Shown: one piece after another, positions 8,757 through 17,534 of the stretch
Position numbering within the stretch: position 1 is the first letter of the stretch
Layout of the letters: every line of letters starts with the position of its first letter
NCBI RefSeq assembly: GCF_009909195.1
Contig: NZ_JAAAMU010000024.1
Span: 36,280 to 100,279, forward strand
Direction: 5' to 3'
Source: Paenibacillus sacheonensis
GTDB lineage: Bacteria; Bacillota; Bacilli; Paenibacillales; Paenibacillaceae
DNA: 64,000 nt
Program-made: the position numbers and the translations under genes
The notes under the pieces: model-generated
What the model was told of the DNA's origin: nothing
Seen by the model: the letters and a program-made list of their open reading frames with translations, nothing else
The model's database searches: none

Positions 8757-9866
8757 CTACGCCGAAGCGGCAAGCTTCACATGGCTCTCGAACGTCGGCG
8801 TCATCGGCATGACATGGTAGAAGGTGCGGCCCGGCACGAACGGCAGCTCCTGCCCGTCCTTCATCAGCCGGATGACGCCGTCAGCGTCGCGGACCCATTC
8901 GCAGCCCACGGCTTTGCCGAGCTGGATCAGCAGGGCGGGACCGCCGGACTCGAGGTCGATCTCGAGGCGGCCGTAATCGTCGTAGGTCTTATGCTTCGCG
9001 CCGATCACGACGAGATTCGATGCCGTCAGCTGCGCCTTCGATTCCAGATCGGTATGCGGCTGCGCGTTGATGAACCGGTTGTACAGCTTCGTCGCGGAAT
9101 CGTACGTATAGGACAGCGCATAATCCTTCAGCAGAAAATGCAGCTGCACCTCGGCGGCCGGAACTCCCGCATCCGCCGCGCCCGTCTCGGACCACGGATA
9201 CGTCGGGATGTCCACCGTCTCGTCGTATTTCTTCTTCGCGGCGCCTTCGCGCAGCTTCTCTAGGTTGGAGTACAGGTTATGCGGCGCTTTGCGGAACGAC
9301 TCCCGGTAGAAATACGCGCCCGCGTTGGAGATTTCGTCGAGGTAGGCCTTGCCGTGATGCTGCAGCAGATCGTAAGCGTCCGTGCTGGCCCCGGCATGCG
9401 CAAGCACCGCATGATAAGCTTCGCCGATGCGAATCAGATACGGCCTATTGCTGCGAATCGGGCCGATGGGCGACGCCGCGTCCGTGCTCTGGAACACGGC
9501 CACGAGCCGCGTGATGCCGCCTTCCGCCAGTACCTCCCACACCATATCGGCATTCGGCAGGCCCGACTGCGGACGCGCCGCCGCGAAATTGTTGACCATG
9601 ACCGCGATCGGGCGGCGATCGGCTTCATGATCCTGCATCAGGCCCGTGAGCGGCGCGATGAATTGCGGCGGATCGACGGCCTGCGCTTCATCGGGCTCCG
9701 GAGCCGTATTCTCGGGTGCCGGATTCGTATTTTCGGCTGGCGGATTCGTATTTTGCTCCGCGTTCAGCTTATTATTGCTGCAGCCCGTGAGGAGCAGGAC
9801 AGCCGCCAGGGCCAGGAAGAGGCTCAAGCGAAATGCCGTTAGCCCGTTAATCTGTCTTCTACGCAC
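8757..9866 (-). CDS. DUF3048 lipoprotein, YerB-like
   Basis: Exported lipoprotein of the YerB/DUF3048 family. The frame is open to 9926, but a GTG at 9866 gives a compact signal peptide MRRRQINGLTAFRLSLFLAL ending in the lipobox LLTGC; upstream is AGTAGGG. A Pro/Asn/Glu-rich spacer follows the Cys, then two DUF3048 halves: PLTGLMQDHEADRRPIAVMV with NADMVWEVLAEGGITRLVAVF, and a C-terminal part ending PFVPGRTFYHVMPM. About 369 residues, which is normal. Function is unknown. In B. subtilis yerB lies between the pur operon and yerC, and the same order is kept here at a distance. Confidence 0.88.
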   Translation of the reverse strand: MRRRQINGLTAFRLSLFLALAAVLLLTGCSNNKLNAEQNTNPPAENTNPAPENTAPEPDEAQAVDPPQFIAPLTGLMQDHEADRRPIAVMVNNFAAARPQSGLPNADMVWEVLAEGGITRLVAVFQSTDAASPIGPIRSNRPYLIRIGEAYHAVLAHAGASTDAYDLLQHHGKAYLDEISNAGAYFYRESFRKAPHNLYSNLEKLREGAAKKKYDETVDIPTYPWSETGAADAGVPAAEVQLHFLLKDYALSYTYDSATKLYNRFINAQPHTDLESKAQLTASNLVVIGAKHKTYDDYGRLEIDLESGGPALLIQLGKAVGCEWVRDADGVIRLMKDGQELPFVPGRTFYHVMPMTPTFESHVKLAASA

Positions 9867-10055
9867 GATAGGAGCCCTACTTTCTTGTCGGAAATAAGAG
9901 GGAATGGACGCGATAACTATCTCCATTAAACCACAAGAAGCATGGGATTGTCTTCCATGGGCGAGGAGCGGACGCTGCGCGTTCCCTGTCTGCCGGTTCG
10001 ACTGCCGTGGCTGCTGCGGCTGTAGCGGTTGCTTCGGCTGCCTGGCTTCTCGGGG

Positions 10056-11408
10056 TTACTTCAGCTTCACCTCGAACGGCTCCTCGATCCAGGAGGGGTA
10101 ATTCACGATGTTGAAGGCGAGCGGATTCGTATACGGTTTGTCGAGTAGGACCTCGAAAGTGATATTGGTCTCGTCCTTGTCCGGCTCCGTGCTGGATGTG
10201 CGGTATCCGCCGGTGTTGAACACGGTACCCGCTGCATCGCGGAAAGGGCCGTCGACGATCGTAAAGCCGTAGCGGTCGACGCTGCTGTCCGACTTCACGG
10301 CGAGCGTGATCTCGTAGACGCCGGTTCCGGTCTTCTTTGCGGATACGAGCCGCACCTTGTCGTCGGGCGCCTGGACGATCTCCTTCTTCTCCAGGTCGAG
10401 CTTCATCTCCAGCTTCGACTTGTCGAGGGCCATCCATCGCGTGCCTCTCAAGGTCAAGTGCTTCGGCTTCGAGAAGAAGCTGCTCTCGAACTGCAGGGTC
10501 ATGCGGTCCGCGCTCATGTTCATCGATCCTTGACTGCGAAGCTCCTCGCCGGTATCCGTCACGAGGACGAGATCGCTCAACCAGAACACCCGCTTGCTGT
10601 TGGCCTTGTCGAACTCCACGTCGACCGCGATGCTCGTCGGATAGATCGTCGCCTGCTTGAACAGCATGCGCTGGCCTTCGGCGGTCACGGCCTGCTCGAG
10701 CGGAATCACTTCCTTCATCCCCTCGAACCGCGCCTTGTCGACCGGGATCACGATGCTCCAATCCGCGAGTCCTTCGTAGCCGAACAACTTCATATCGATC
10801 CGTACATGCTCCGGCATATCGGCTTCTTCGCCCAAATTGACGTCGATTCGTCCTTGAAACTCTTTTGTCGGGTTCTCGAGCGGTACCGAGCCGAAACTTA
10901 TCGTCACGGGCAGCGGCTTGTCTGGCGCAGCCGCGTCGAATAGATCGAACTTCTTAAACGGAACATGCTTCGCCGCCGTCGGCAGCTTAACCGTATAGAG
11001 GATATTCAACCGCGTGTCATCCGCGATAATGCCGTTCACCGTAATCATCACGCCGTCATGGCTGTCGCTGACGTTCACCGGCTGCACGAAATCGTTGCGC
11101 ACCGCGCCCTCGAGCCCGCTGTCCCCCGCCACCAGCGAGACCAGGCCCGACAGGCCCGGCAATTCCGCCACCGCCGCGGCAAATGCCGGCGATACCCGCA
11201 CCATGCCGAGCAGCAGCACCACGACCAACGCGGCGGACATCGCCGCGGCAGCGCGTCTCGTACGCAGCCTGCCTTTCCTCCTCGCCTGAAGCAGCCCGCG
11301 ATATACAGCTTCATCGAGCCCGGCCGGCAGCGGGGCCGCGTCCCATGCCTTCTTCTCGTCTCTTAGGCGTTCTTCGATCCGACCGTTGTCATGCTCGCGC
11401 AAAGTCAT
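10056..11408 (-). CDS. DUF4179 membrane protein, likely anti-sigma partner
   Basis: 450 residues with a basic cytoplasmic N-terminus (about 1-55), one membrane helix (AAMSAALVVVLLLGMVRVSPAF split around residues 56-76) and a large extracellular beta-rich domain starting NDFVQPVNVSDSHDGVMITV, typical of DUF4179. Proteins of this family are commonly encoded beside ECF sigma factors and are thought to act as their anti-sigma factors. The gene overlaps the sigma factor by 20 bp and has GGAGG six bases before its ATG, so translation is coupled. No zinc-binding HxxxCxxC anti-sigma motif is seen in the N-terminus, so sigma binding would use another surface. The inducing signal is unknown. Confidence 0.82.
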   Translation of the reverse strand: MTLREHDNGRIEERLRDEKKAWDAAPLPAGLDEAVYRGLLQARRKGRLRTRRAAAAMSAALVVVLLLGMVRVSPAFAAAVAELPGLSGLVSLVAGDSGLEGAVRNDFVQPVNVSDSHDGVMITVNGIIADDTRLNILYTVKLPTAAKHVPFKKFDLFDAAAPDKPLPVTISFGSVPLENPTKEFQGRIDVNLGEEADMPEHVRIDMKLFGYEGLADWSIVIPVDKARFEGMKEVIPLEQAVTAEGQRMLFKQATIYPTSIAVDVEFDKANSKRVFWLSDLVLVTDTGEELRSQGSMNMSADRMTLQFESSFFSKPKHLTLRGTRWMALDKSKLEMKLDLEKKEIVQAPDDKVRLVSAKKTGTGVYEITLAVKSDSSVDRYGFTIVDGPFRDAAGTVFNTGGYRTSSTEPDKDETNITFEVLLDKPYTNPLAFNIVNYPSWIEEPFEVKLK

Positions 11409-11955
11409 GGATTCCCTCCTCTCCGAGCACGCCGCGCAAGGTCACAAGCGCTTTGTGCAGGCGCGTCTTGACCGTGCCCTCCGGACATTCCAGCACGGCC
11501 GCCACTTCGGTCACCGTCAGCTGCTGGTAATATTTTAGAATAATGATTTCCTTCTGCTCTCTGGGCAGGCCGTCGACGAGCTGCCGCAGGCTGACCCGCG
11601 TATCGCTCGCATCGCTGAAGGCAATCGCCGCGCCGGCAATCCCGGCCGTTCCCGTCTTTTCTAACCAGGCTTCCGGCCCCCTCCGCCTGCGTTTCTTGTA
11701 CTCGTCCGCGCACGCGTTCAGCACGATGCGCACCATCCATGTCTCGAAATGCGACGGCTCCTTCAGCTTCCGCAGGCTTTGGAAAGCCCGGCACGTCGCT
11801 TCCTGCACCGCGTCCAAGGCATCCGCCTCCTGATGAAGATAGGCCAGCGCGATCCGGTAAAGCCGTTCCTTGCTGCCTTCCAGAAGCCGAAGAAAAGCCT
11901 CGCTATTCCCGGCTTTGGCTGCCTTCGCCTGCTCGTTCGTATCCAGTCCTAGCAC
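11389..11955 (-). CDS. ECF sigma-70 family RNA polymerase sigma factor
   Basis: 188 residues. Region 2 is visible as AFLRLLEGSKERLYRIALAY followed by DALDAVQEATCRAFQSLRKL, and region 4 as LPREQKEIIILKYYQQLTVT followed by EVAAVLECPEGTVKTRLHKA. There is no region 1 or 3, as expected for an extracytoplasmic-function sigma. The start is a GTG with GGGAG upstream. It is the first gene of a two-gene operon with the DUF4179 protein, the standard ECF plus membrane regulator arrangement. Its own promoter was not identified with confidence. The stress it senses cannot be told from sequence. Confidence 0.92.
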   Translation of the reverse strand: MLGLDTNEQAKAAKAGNSEAFLRLLEGSKERLYRIALAYLHQEADALDAVQEATCRAFQSLRKLKEPSHFETWMVRIVLNACADEYKKRRRRGPEAWLEKTGTAGIAGAAIAFSDASDTRVSLRQLVDGLPREQKEIIILKYYQQLTVTEVAAVLECPEGTVKTRLHKALVTLRGVLGEEGIHDFARA

Positions 11956-12020
11956 CTCCCGCTCCCTTCATGATGACTATTAGACGCCGCTGCGCGGAAA
12001 ACGGTTTTCCTTCGCGCAAA

Positions 12021-12048
12021 ATAAAACGCCGCAGCCCAGGCCGCGGCG
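12021..12048 (-). terminator. terminator after AraC gene
   Basis: Minus-strand stem CGCCGC / GCGGCG (12027-12048) followed by TTTTATTTT. It closes the AraC-family gene and lies just upstream of the sigma factor gene. Confidence 0.8.
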
Positions 12049-12096
12049 ATTCAAGACTGAAGCGTATGACGGCAACCATTTTCCCTCTCGCATCCC

Positions 12097-12936
12097 CTAG
12101 CCTCTCAACGGCTGATACTGCTTGCGATACTCCCGGGGAGCCAGTCCGAAATGGTTGACGAACCGTTTATTGAACGTGCTTAGCGAGGAGAAGCCCGCTT
12201 CCATGGAGATGTTCAGGATCGATTGGCTGGAGTGGATGATCGCATGCGCCGCCGCTTGCAGCCGCGTCCGCGTGAGGAACTGGTGCGGGCTGAGTCCGGT
12301 CACGATGCGGAAGCACCGGAAGAACTTCGTCCTGCTGAGTCCCGACAGGCGCACGGCTTCCTCGATGTCGATGCTGTCGTTCGATTGGGCGACGAAATAA
12401 TGAATGGCGGAGATCAGCCCCTCCTCGATCGCTTCCAGTTCGCTGTCATGCTCCATCGTATATTCGTACAGGTAGCTCAGCATATTGATCAGATGCATGA
12501 ATTGGCGCGACTTCCAAGTGGCGAGCCCAGCTTCGCGCTCCTGCACCGACGTCATCGCCGCGCGGGCAGCCTCCTGCGCGAAACGGGAGGAGGCCGGGAT
12601 CCGAGGCTCGCGGTCGGTCATATAGAACGGCGTGAGCAGCAAGTTGCCCTGGGGAACTTTGTTGACGATGGAAGGCTCGAAATAAATGAGAATGTATTGG
12701 CAAGGACGCCTCGGATCCTTGGAAAAGATCCAATGGGCGTCGAACGGCTTGCATATGAACACGTCGCCCGGATTGGCCTCGTAGTCCACGCTGTTGAACC
12801 GATAGACGGCCGAATGTTCGACGATGACGCAAATCTCGAGCATTTGATGAATATGGCAATCATGGTCGTACGGTTGGCTGTATGCGCGTTTCATAGCCAG
12901 TTCGCCCTGTATTCGTATGTTATCGTAATAGACCAT
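12097..12936 (-). CDS. AraC family transcriptional regulator
   Basis: 279 residues from ATG 12936, chosen because AGGAGG lies nine bases upstream; the open frame runs to 12999 without a better site. The N-terminal cupin-like sensor (DHDCHIHQMLEICVIVEHSA, then NPGDVFICKPFDAHWIF) would bind a small ligand, often a sugar. The C-terminal ~100 residues carry two helix-turn-helix motifs (IEEAVRLSGLSRTKFFRCFR and ILNISMEAGFSSLSTFNKRF) ending in the AraC signature GLAPREYRKQY. It is divergent from the beta-helix protein gene, which is its likely target. Confidence 0.93.
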   Translation of the reverse strand: MVYYDNIRIQGELAMKRAYSQPYDHDCHIHQMLEICVIVEHSAVYRFNSVDYEANPGDVFICKPFDAHWIFSKDPRRPCQYILIYFEPSIVNKVPQGNLLLTPFYMTDREPRIPASSRFAQEAARAAMTSVQEREAGLATWKSRQFMHLINMLSYLYEYTMEHDSELEAIEEGLISAIHYFVAQSNDSIDIEEAVRLSGLSRTKFFRCFRIVTGLSPHQFLTRTRLQAAAHAIIHSSQSILNISMEAGFSSLSTFNKRFVNHFGLAPREYRKQYQPLRG

Positions 12937-13042
12937 CGCATGAGCCTCCTGCACGACGTAAGATTCTACTATTTTGTAATACGCGGAACAAAATGACAAG
13001 TTAGAAAGAGAAACCGAGTAGTTTGCACGCCTTCATGTATTC

Positions 13043-13069
13043 TACAATGAATCTCGGTAAGCGCTACCA
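13043..13069 (+). promoter_or_regulatory. candidate promoter and cre-like operator
   Basis: A TACAAT -10-like hexamer (13043-13048) is followed at 13056-13069 by GGTAAGCGCTACCA. This is near-palindromic and matches the CcpA cre consensus TGWAANCGNTNWCA at all but two positions. It lies in the divergent gap between the AraC and beta-helix genes, so carbon catabolite repression or a LacI-type operator is possible. Confidence 0.4.
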
Positions 13070-13125
13070 AAGTTTTATTAAAGAAGAGCTGTTAATTATT
13101 GGGAAACTAGGAGATGGTGAATGGC

Positions 13126-16100
13126 ATGCGCAACAAGTGGAAGACGAGTATGGCCTTATCCGTAATCATGTCGATCATCGTCATGCTGGCGGCGCCGGCT
13201 TATGCCGCGCAGGACGCGAAGCAGCATGCTGCAGCGTTCCGGGCGAATTTCTACGTATCGACCTCCGGCAGCGACGAATGGTCGGGTACGCTCGCGGAAC
13301 CGAATACGACAACTACCGACGGACCGTTCCGTACGCTCGGCCGGGCACAGGAAGCCGTCAGATCATCGATCGCGGCAGGCATGTCCGCCGATGTCGTCGT
13401 AGCGGTTCGCGAAGGCACATACGAGATCAACGAGACCCTGTCCATGACGGAAGAAGATTCGGGACGCGATGGACATCAAGTCGTCTACCGCAATTATCCC
13501 GGCGAATTGCCGGTACTGAGCGCAGGCAAGCGCCTCACGGATTGGACGACGGAGGACGGGATCGTGTACGAAGCGAAGCTGGATCCGTCCCTCTCGTTCG
13601 ATACGATGTATGAGAACGGCGCTCGCAGCATCAAGGCGCGGTATCCCAACCAAGGCGCGCCTCGCGAAGGCTATAATCATGTCTCCGCGTATTTGAAGGA
13701 TACGCCGAAACGCGCATTCGCTTTCGCAAGCGGCGACATCCCGCTCATGAAGGACGTCTCCGAGCTGGAAGCGGTCGTCTGGGGCGGAGGTCCGGACGGC
13801 GAATGGAGCTGGTCGCGCGATACGATCGGCGTCGATGCCGTCGACTTCGAGAAGGGAACCGTGACGTTAAAGTCGGATTCCACGTACGAGCTGGGCAAAG
13901 GCTCCCGCTACTTCGTGCAAGGCAATCTGCAGCTGCTCGACGCGCCGGGCGAATTCTACGTGGATCAAGCCGGCGGCACGCTGTATTACCGTCCGTATAA
14001 GCTGCCGATCGCGAATCAAACGATCGTCGTTCCGACGCTCGGCCGCATCTTGAGCTTCGTCGGCTCCTCGGCGGAGACGCCGGTTCAGAACCTCGTATGG
14101 GACGGCATCTCCGTTGAGCACGGCGACGCCAATACCGTTCAGCTGGGCAGCGATCAAGAGGACGGCGCCGTCTACCTGAGCAACGCCAAGGACATCGCGA
14201 TCAAGAACAGCCGCATCGAGAACGTCGGCCTGACCGGCATTCAAGCGAGCGGGTATGCCCAAGGCATCGCGGTCAGCGGCAACGAGATCGGCAGCATCGG
14301 CAACACAGGCGTGCGCTTCAACGCGCCTTATGCCACCAGAAGCTACGTCAACAAGAACAATACGATCGTGAACAACCACATCTACAGCACCGGACAAATC
14401 TTCGGTTCGGCCGCCGGCCTGGAGCTGGCCAACAGCGGGGACAGCACCATCGCGCACAACCGGATTCACGATACCCCGCGCAACGCGATCTCCCTGTCGG
14501 CTACGCCGATCAACCAATCCATCGGCCAGCAGATCGAAGGCACCACGGTCACCGAAGGCAACAAGCTGATGTTCGTGCAGACGAAGAATAACGTCTTCGA
14601 ATACAACGATCTGTCGAACGCCAATACCGATTCGCAGGATACGGGCCTCTTCTACAGCTGGGGCTTGGCGATGAACAATACGTTCTCGCACAACTACGTG
14701 CATGACAGCAATATCTATTTTTCTTTCGGATACGCGGTCTATCTCGATGACGAAGCTTACCAATTCACCGTGGCGGACAATCTGATCACGCATCAGCAGG
14801 ACGCCGGCGAAGGCCAGATGCGGGGTTCGTTCTTCGTCAAAGGCATCGGCAACAAGCTCGTGAACAATGTTCTCGCCAACAGCCCGAACGCGCAGTCCGG
14901 CTTCACGACCGCGCAGTCCTGCTGCAGCCATGGCCCGACGAGCGGCAACGACTACGTCGGCAATATTTTCTATAACGCCGGCCAAAGCTTGTATGCCCAC
15001 AACGGCTGGGCTGCGGACGTCGTAGCGAATAACGACTATAATGCCTTCTATCAACCGAACGGCAAATACATTTTGAACAACACGACGGGCGCGGTAACGC
15101 TGGCCGATTGGCAATCCGTCCAGAATGGCGCGTATGACCAGCATTCCGTGATCACGGACCGCCTCTTCGCGAACGCCGCCGGGGAAGACTTCCGCTTGGC
15201 ATACGATTCGCTCGCCCGCGGCCTCGGCATTCACAGTCTCGACGTGTCCCAAATGGGCCTGCTGCCCGGGTATCCGTTCGCGGATGCCGCGGATAAGCTG
15301 GACCGCGTCTACGTGCAAGCGAATATGGAATTGTCGGGCGACGCGCTGTCGCTAAAGGACAAGCAGCAGGCGCAGCTCAGCGTGCTGGGCCGCACGAAGA
15401 ACGGCTATGCGATCGCGGTGGATCACCAGCACGTGTCGTTCAAGAGCGACAACGCGAAGGTCGCCGGCGTGAACGACCTTGGCGTCGTCCGTGCGGGCAA
15501 GGCCGGCAAGGCCAAAATCACCGTGACGGTCAACCGGGACGGCTTCGTCTCGAAGCAGGAGCTGTACGTATTCGTCGGCGACCGCTTGTCAGACGACGTC
15601 ATGCAGACGCCGAAGCAAACGCTCGTCTTGGACGAAACGACAAGTTTGCACCTATACGGACAAACGGCGCTCGGCCAAGTGATGAACCTGCCCGGCGCTT
15701 CGATCAGCTACCGCAGCAGCGACGAGTCGGTGGTCAAGGTTGATGCCGCAGGCAATCTGAAAGCCGCGGCGCTCGGCTCCGCTACGGTGACCGCGACAGT
15801 CAAGGACAAGGAAACCGGCGCCGTATTCCGAAAACAGGCTGTAATCAGCGTCGTAACGGCAAAGCTGAACGGGCTGAAAGCCACGCTCGAGCATAAAGGC
15901 CTGCATCCGGGCGAATCGTCGCCGATCCGGGTCACCGGCACGATGAGCGATGATACGGATGCCGATCTGACGAAGGCGGCGTTCGCCTACGTCTCGGATA
16001 ACGAGAAGGTCGCAACCGTGGACGCGCAGGGCAAAGTCGCCATTACGGGGACGGGCTCCGCCTACGTTACGGTAACCGCGACGCTTCAGAACGTGACGAA

Positions 16101-16707
16101 AACCGCGCGGATCTACCTGGTCACTTTCGCCCAAGAGCAGCTTCCGGCGTCCTGGAAGGTCGCAAGCTTCGGCAATGCGAGCGGTACGGCTTCGTTCCTG
16201 GACGGCCGCTATACCGTATCGAGCAACGGCTACGACGTGTGGGGCAAGGCCGATGACTTCGTCTACCTGTATCAGAACGCGCATGTTGAAGACGGCGAGG
16301 AGCTCTCGGTAACGGCGCATATCGAGTCCGTGAATAACACCAACGGCAACGCTTCGTCGGGCGTCATGCTGCGCTCGGGCACGGGGGATGGCGACAAGCA
16401 TGTCCACTTCCGCCTGCTGCCGAGCGGCGATGCGCTGATCGTGTACCGCACGGAAACGGGCGGCGAGTCCTCCTATGCGTACGGGCTCAAATTCCAATAC
16501 CCGGAAGGCGGCACGATCCGCTTGACCAAGACGGACAAGGTCGTCACCGTCTCGTACCTCGACACGGCGAAGAACGAATGGGTCAAGCTGCAGGATATCG
16601 CGATCGACCTCGGCAATGATGTGCTGGCCGGCGTAGGCGTGTTCGCGCAGTCGGATGTGTTGACCGAGTCGAAGATTTCCGACTTGGAGGTTAAGGTCGG
16701 AAAGTAA
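13126..16707 (+). CDS. secreted right-handed beta-helix protein with Ig-like (Big2) domains
   Basis: 1193 residues. ATG 13126 is preferred over the in-frame ATG at 13114, since AGGAGATGGTGA would overlap the latter. The signal peptide is MRNKWKTSMALSVIMSIIVM to APAYAA. The N-terminal domain (FYVSTSGSDEWSGTLAEP) is typical of polysaccharide-lyase-like parallel beta-helix proteins. The helix runs to about residue 700, with many N-rich rungs (NNHIYSTG, AHNRIHDTPRNAIS). Then two bacterial Ig-like Big2 modules follow (about 740-1000; SDNAKVAGVNDLGVVRAGKA and SDNEKVATVDAQGKVAITGT), and finally a concanavalin-like C-terminal domain (about 1010-1190). It is probably an extracellular enzyme acting on a polysaccharide, perhaps pectin-like or glycosaminoglycan. 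No membrane or LPXTG anchor is seen. Confidence 0.85.
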   Translation: MRNKWKTSMALSVIMSIIVMLAAPAYAAQDAKQHAAAFRANFYVSTSGSDEWSGTLAEPNTTTTDGPFRTLGRAQEAVRSSIAAGMSADVVVAVREGTYEINETLSMTEEDSGRDGHQVVYRNYPGELPVLSAGKRLTDWTTEDGIVYEAKLDPSLSFDTMYENGARSIKARYPNQGAPREGYNHVSAYLKDTPKRAFAFASGDIPLMKDVSELEAVVWGGGPDGEWSWSRDTIGVDAVDFEKGTVTLKSDSTYELGKGSRYFVQGNLQLLDAPGEFYVDQAGGTLYYRPYKLPIANQTIVVPTLGRILSFVGSSAETPVQNLVWDGISVEHGDANTVQLGSDQEDGAVYLSNAKDIAIKNSRIENVGLTGIQASGYAQGIAVSGNEIGSIGNTGVRFNAPYATRSYVNKNNTIVNNHIYSTGQIFGSAAGLELANSGDSTIAHNRIHDTPRNAISLSATPINQSIGQQIEGTTVTEGNKLMFVQTKNNVFEYNDLSNANTDSQDTGLFYSWGLAMNNTFSHNYVHDSNIYFSFGYAVYLDDEAYQFTVADNLITHQQDAGEGQMRGSFFVKGIGNKLVNNVLANSPNAQSGFTTAQSCCSHGPTSGNDYVGNIFYNAGQSLYAHNGWAADVVANNDYNAFYQPNGKYILNNTTGAVTLADWQSVQNGAYDQHSVITDRLFANAAGEDFRLAYDSLARGLGIHSLDVSQMGLLPGYPFADAADKLDRVYVQANMELSGDALSLKDKQQAQLSVLGRTKNGYAIAVDHQHVSFKSDNAKVAGVNDLGVVRAGKAGKAKITVTVNRDGFVSKQELYVFVGDRLSDDVMQTPKQTLVLDETTSLHLYGQTALGQVMNLPGASISYRSSDESVVKVDAAGNLKAAALGSATVTATVKDKETGAVFRKQAVISVVTAKLNGLKATLEHKGLHPGESSPIRVTGTMSDDTDADLTKAAFAYVSDNEKVATVDAQGKVAITGTGSAYVTVTATLQNVTKTARIYLVTFAQEQLPASWKVASFGNASGTASFLDGRYTVSSNGYDVWGKADDFVYLYQNAHVEDGEELSVTAHIESVNNTNGNASSGVMLRSGTGDGDKHVHFRLLPSGDALIVYRTETGGESSYAYGLKFQYPEGGTIRLTKTDKVVTVSYLDTAKNEWVKLQDIAIDLGNDVLAGVGVFAQSDVLTESKISDLEVKVGK

Positions 16708-16845
16708 ACGGGTTGGAAAAAGACCGCCGCGGGGCAGTCTCGGATTGTCGAGAACATCAAAATTCGCAAGATGCTAAGGGGCTGCGGTTTGCCTATGCCC
16801 CCTCCCTAATCGTCACGCTTGGGATAATGGACTACTCACCTTGCA

Positions 16846-16982
16846 GCTAACGATTGTGAGGAGGGCTAAACGGTTCAAAATGACCCTTTCATATCGCTAA
16901 CGCTTGCCAGGGGGCTTATTGCGAGATTATCCCGTACAAATCAGCTCCTATACGCCAAATAACGCCAGCCACAATCGTTAGC
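16846..16982. repeat. 13-bp inverted repeat around 111 bases
   Basis: GCTAACGATTGTG at 16846-16858 and its exact complement CACAATCGTTAGC at 16970-16982. Related CTAACG words also occur between them (near 16896). It could be a degenerate palindromic intergenic element. Confidence 0.6.
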
Positions 16983-17124
16983 GTAAATTTAGCTGTATTT
17001 TCGGACGATTAGCACCGCTGGCACCCGTTAGGCGCCCGACCGGATTCAAGTTGAACGCTCAATTACTTCCGCTGCTGTTTCCTGCTGTTGAACTCCCTTA
17101 ACACGCAGCGGTTTCTACATCCTA

Positions 17125-17150
17125 AGACTGCCTCCGGGCAGTCTTTTTTT
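17125..17150 (+). terminator. orphan + strand terminator
   Basis: AGACTGCC - TCCG - GGCAGTCT followed by seven T. It is 418 bases after the beta-helix stop, with no gene between. The same AGAC-GCC / GGC-GTCT arms appear in imperfect form just after the beta-helix stop (near 16722-16741), but without a T-run. Confidence 0.8.
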
Positions 17151-17278
17151 CGGCTGGCCGCGAGGGCGTGATGAGCGCCGAACATGGAGCGGCCATCCGT
17201 TCGCTCGCTGCATTTCATGGCAAGAAACGACAGCGCTGCACGAAAAGCAGCTTGCCCCATCAGACCAGCATTTAGAGC

Positions 17279-17358
17279 CGATATTATGAGCCAAAGCCAG
17301 CTTTTACTGCATCTGGCCAGCAATGCTAAAACGATATTATGAGCCAACGTCAGCTTTT
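17279..17358. repeat. direct repeat, two copies 53 bp apart
   Basis: CGATATTATGAGCCAA followed by SNCAGCTTTT at 17279-17305 and again at 17332-17358, with two mismatches in 27 bases. Confidence 0.75.
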
Positions 17359-17359
17359 C

Positions 17360-17480
17360 GCGCTTCAACCGCTTTTCCTGCTTTTCCTGCTTTCCCTGCT
17401 TTCCTTGCTTCTCTCGCTTCTCCAGCTTCTCCCACTTTACTCGCTTTCCCCGCTTTCCCCGCTTCTCCTACTCCGCTCTC
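17360..17480. repeat. polypyrimidine tandem tract (GCTTTYCCT-like)
   Basis: About 120 bases of degenerate 8-10-bp units such as TGCTTTTCC and CGCTTCTCC, with almost no purines other than the unit G. It looks like a slippage-prone minisatellite. Confidence 0.75.
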
Positions 17481-17493
17481 CCTTCGTTGACGT

Positions 17494-17532
17494 AAAAAAG
17501 CACCGGCCGGGCTCATGCCCGAACGGTGCTTC
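17494..17532 (-). terminator. terminator after ohr
   Basis: Minus-strand stem AAGCACCG...CGGTGCTT with inner GGGC/GCCC (17499-17532), followed by a T-run. It directly follows the ohr stop. Confidence 0.88.
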
Positions 17533-17534
17533 CG

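Larger units (their letters stand above)
16708..17492. other. repeat-rich intergenic region
   Basis: No gene is seen in 785 bases. It contains a 13-bp inverted repeat, a strong + strand terminator, a 53-bp-spaced direct repeat and a polypyrimidine tract, each listed separately. An open frame on the minus strand at 17063-17368 runs through the terminator and the direct repeats and is not believable. Confidence 0.6.

Noticed and set aside
13023..13613. 196-residue + strand open frame before the beta-helix gene
   Set aside because: Overlaps the signal peptide and first domain of the beta-helix protein in another frame, with no ribosome site.
17063..17368. 101-residue minus-strand open frame
   Set aside because: Reads through a perfect terminator and a direct repeat, and has no family features.
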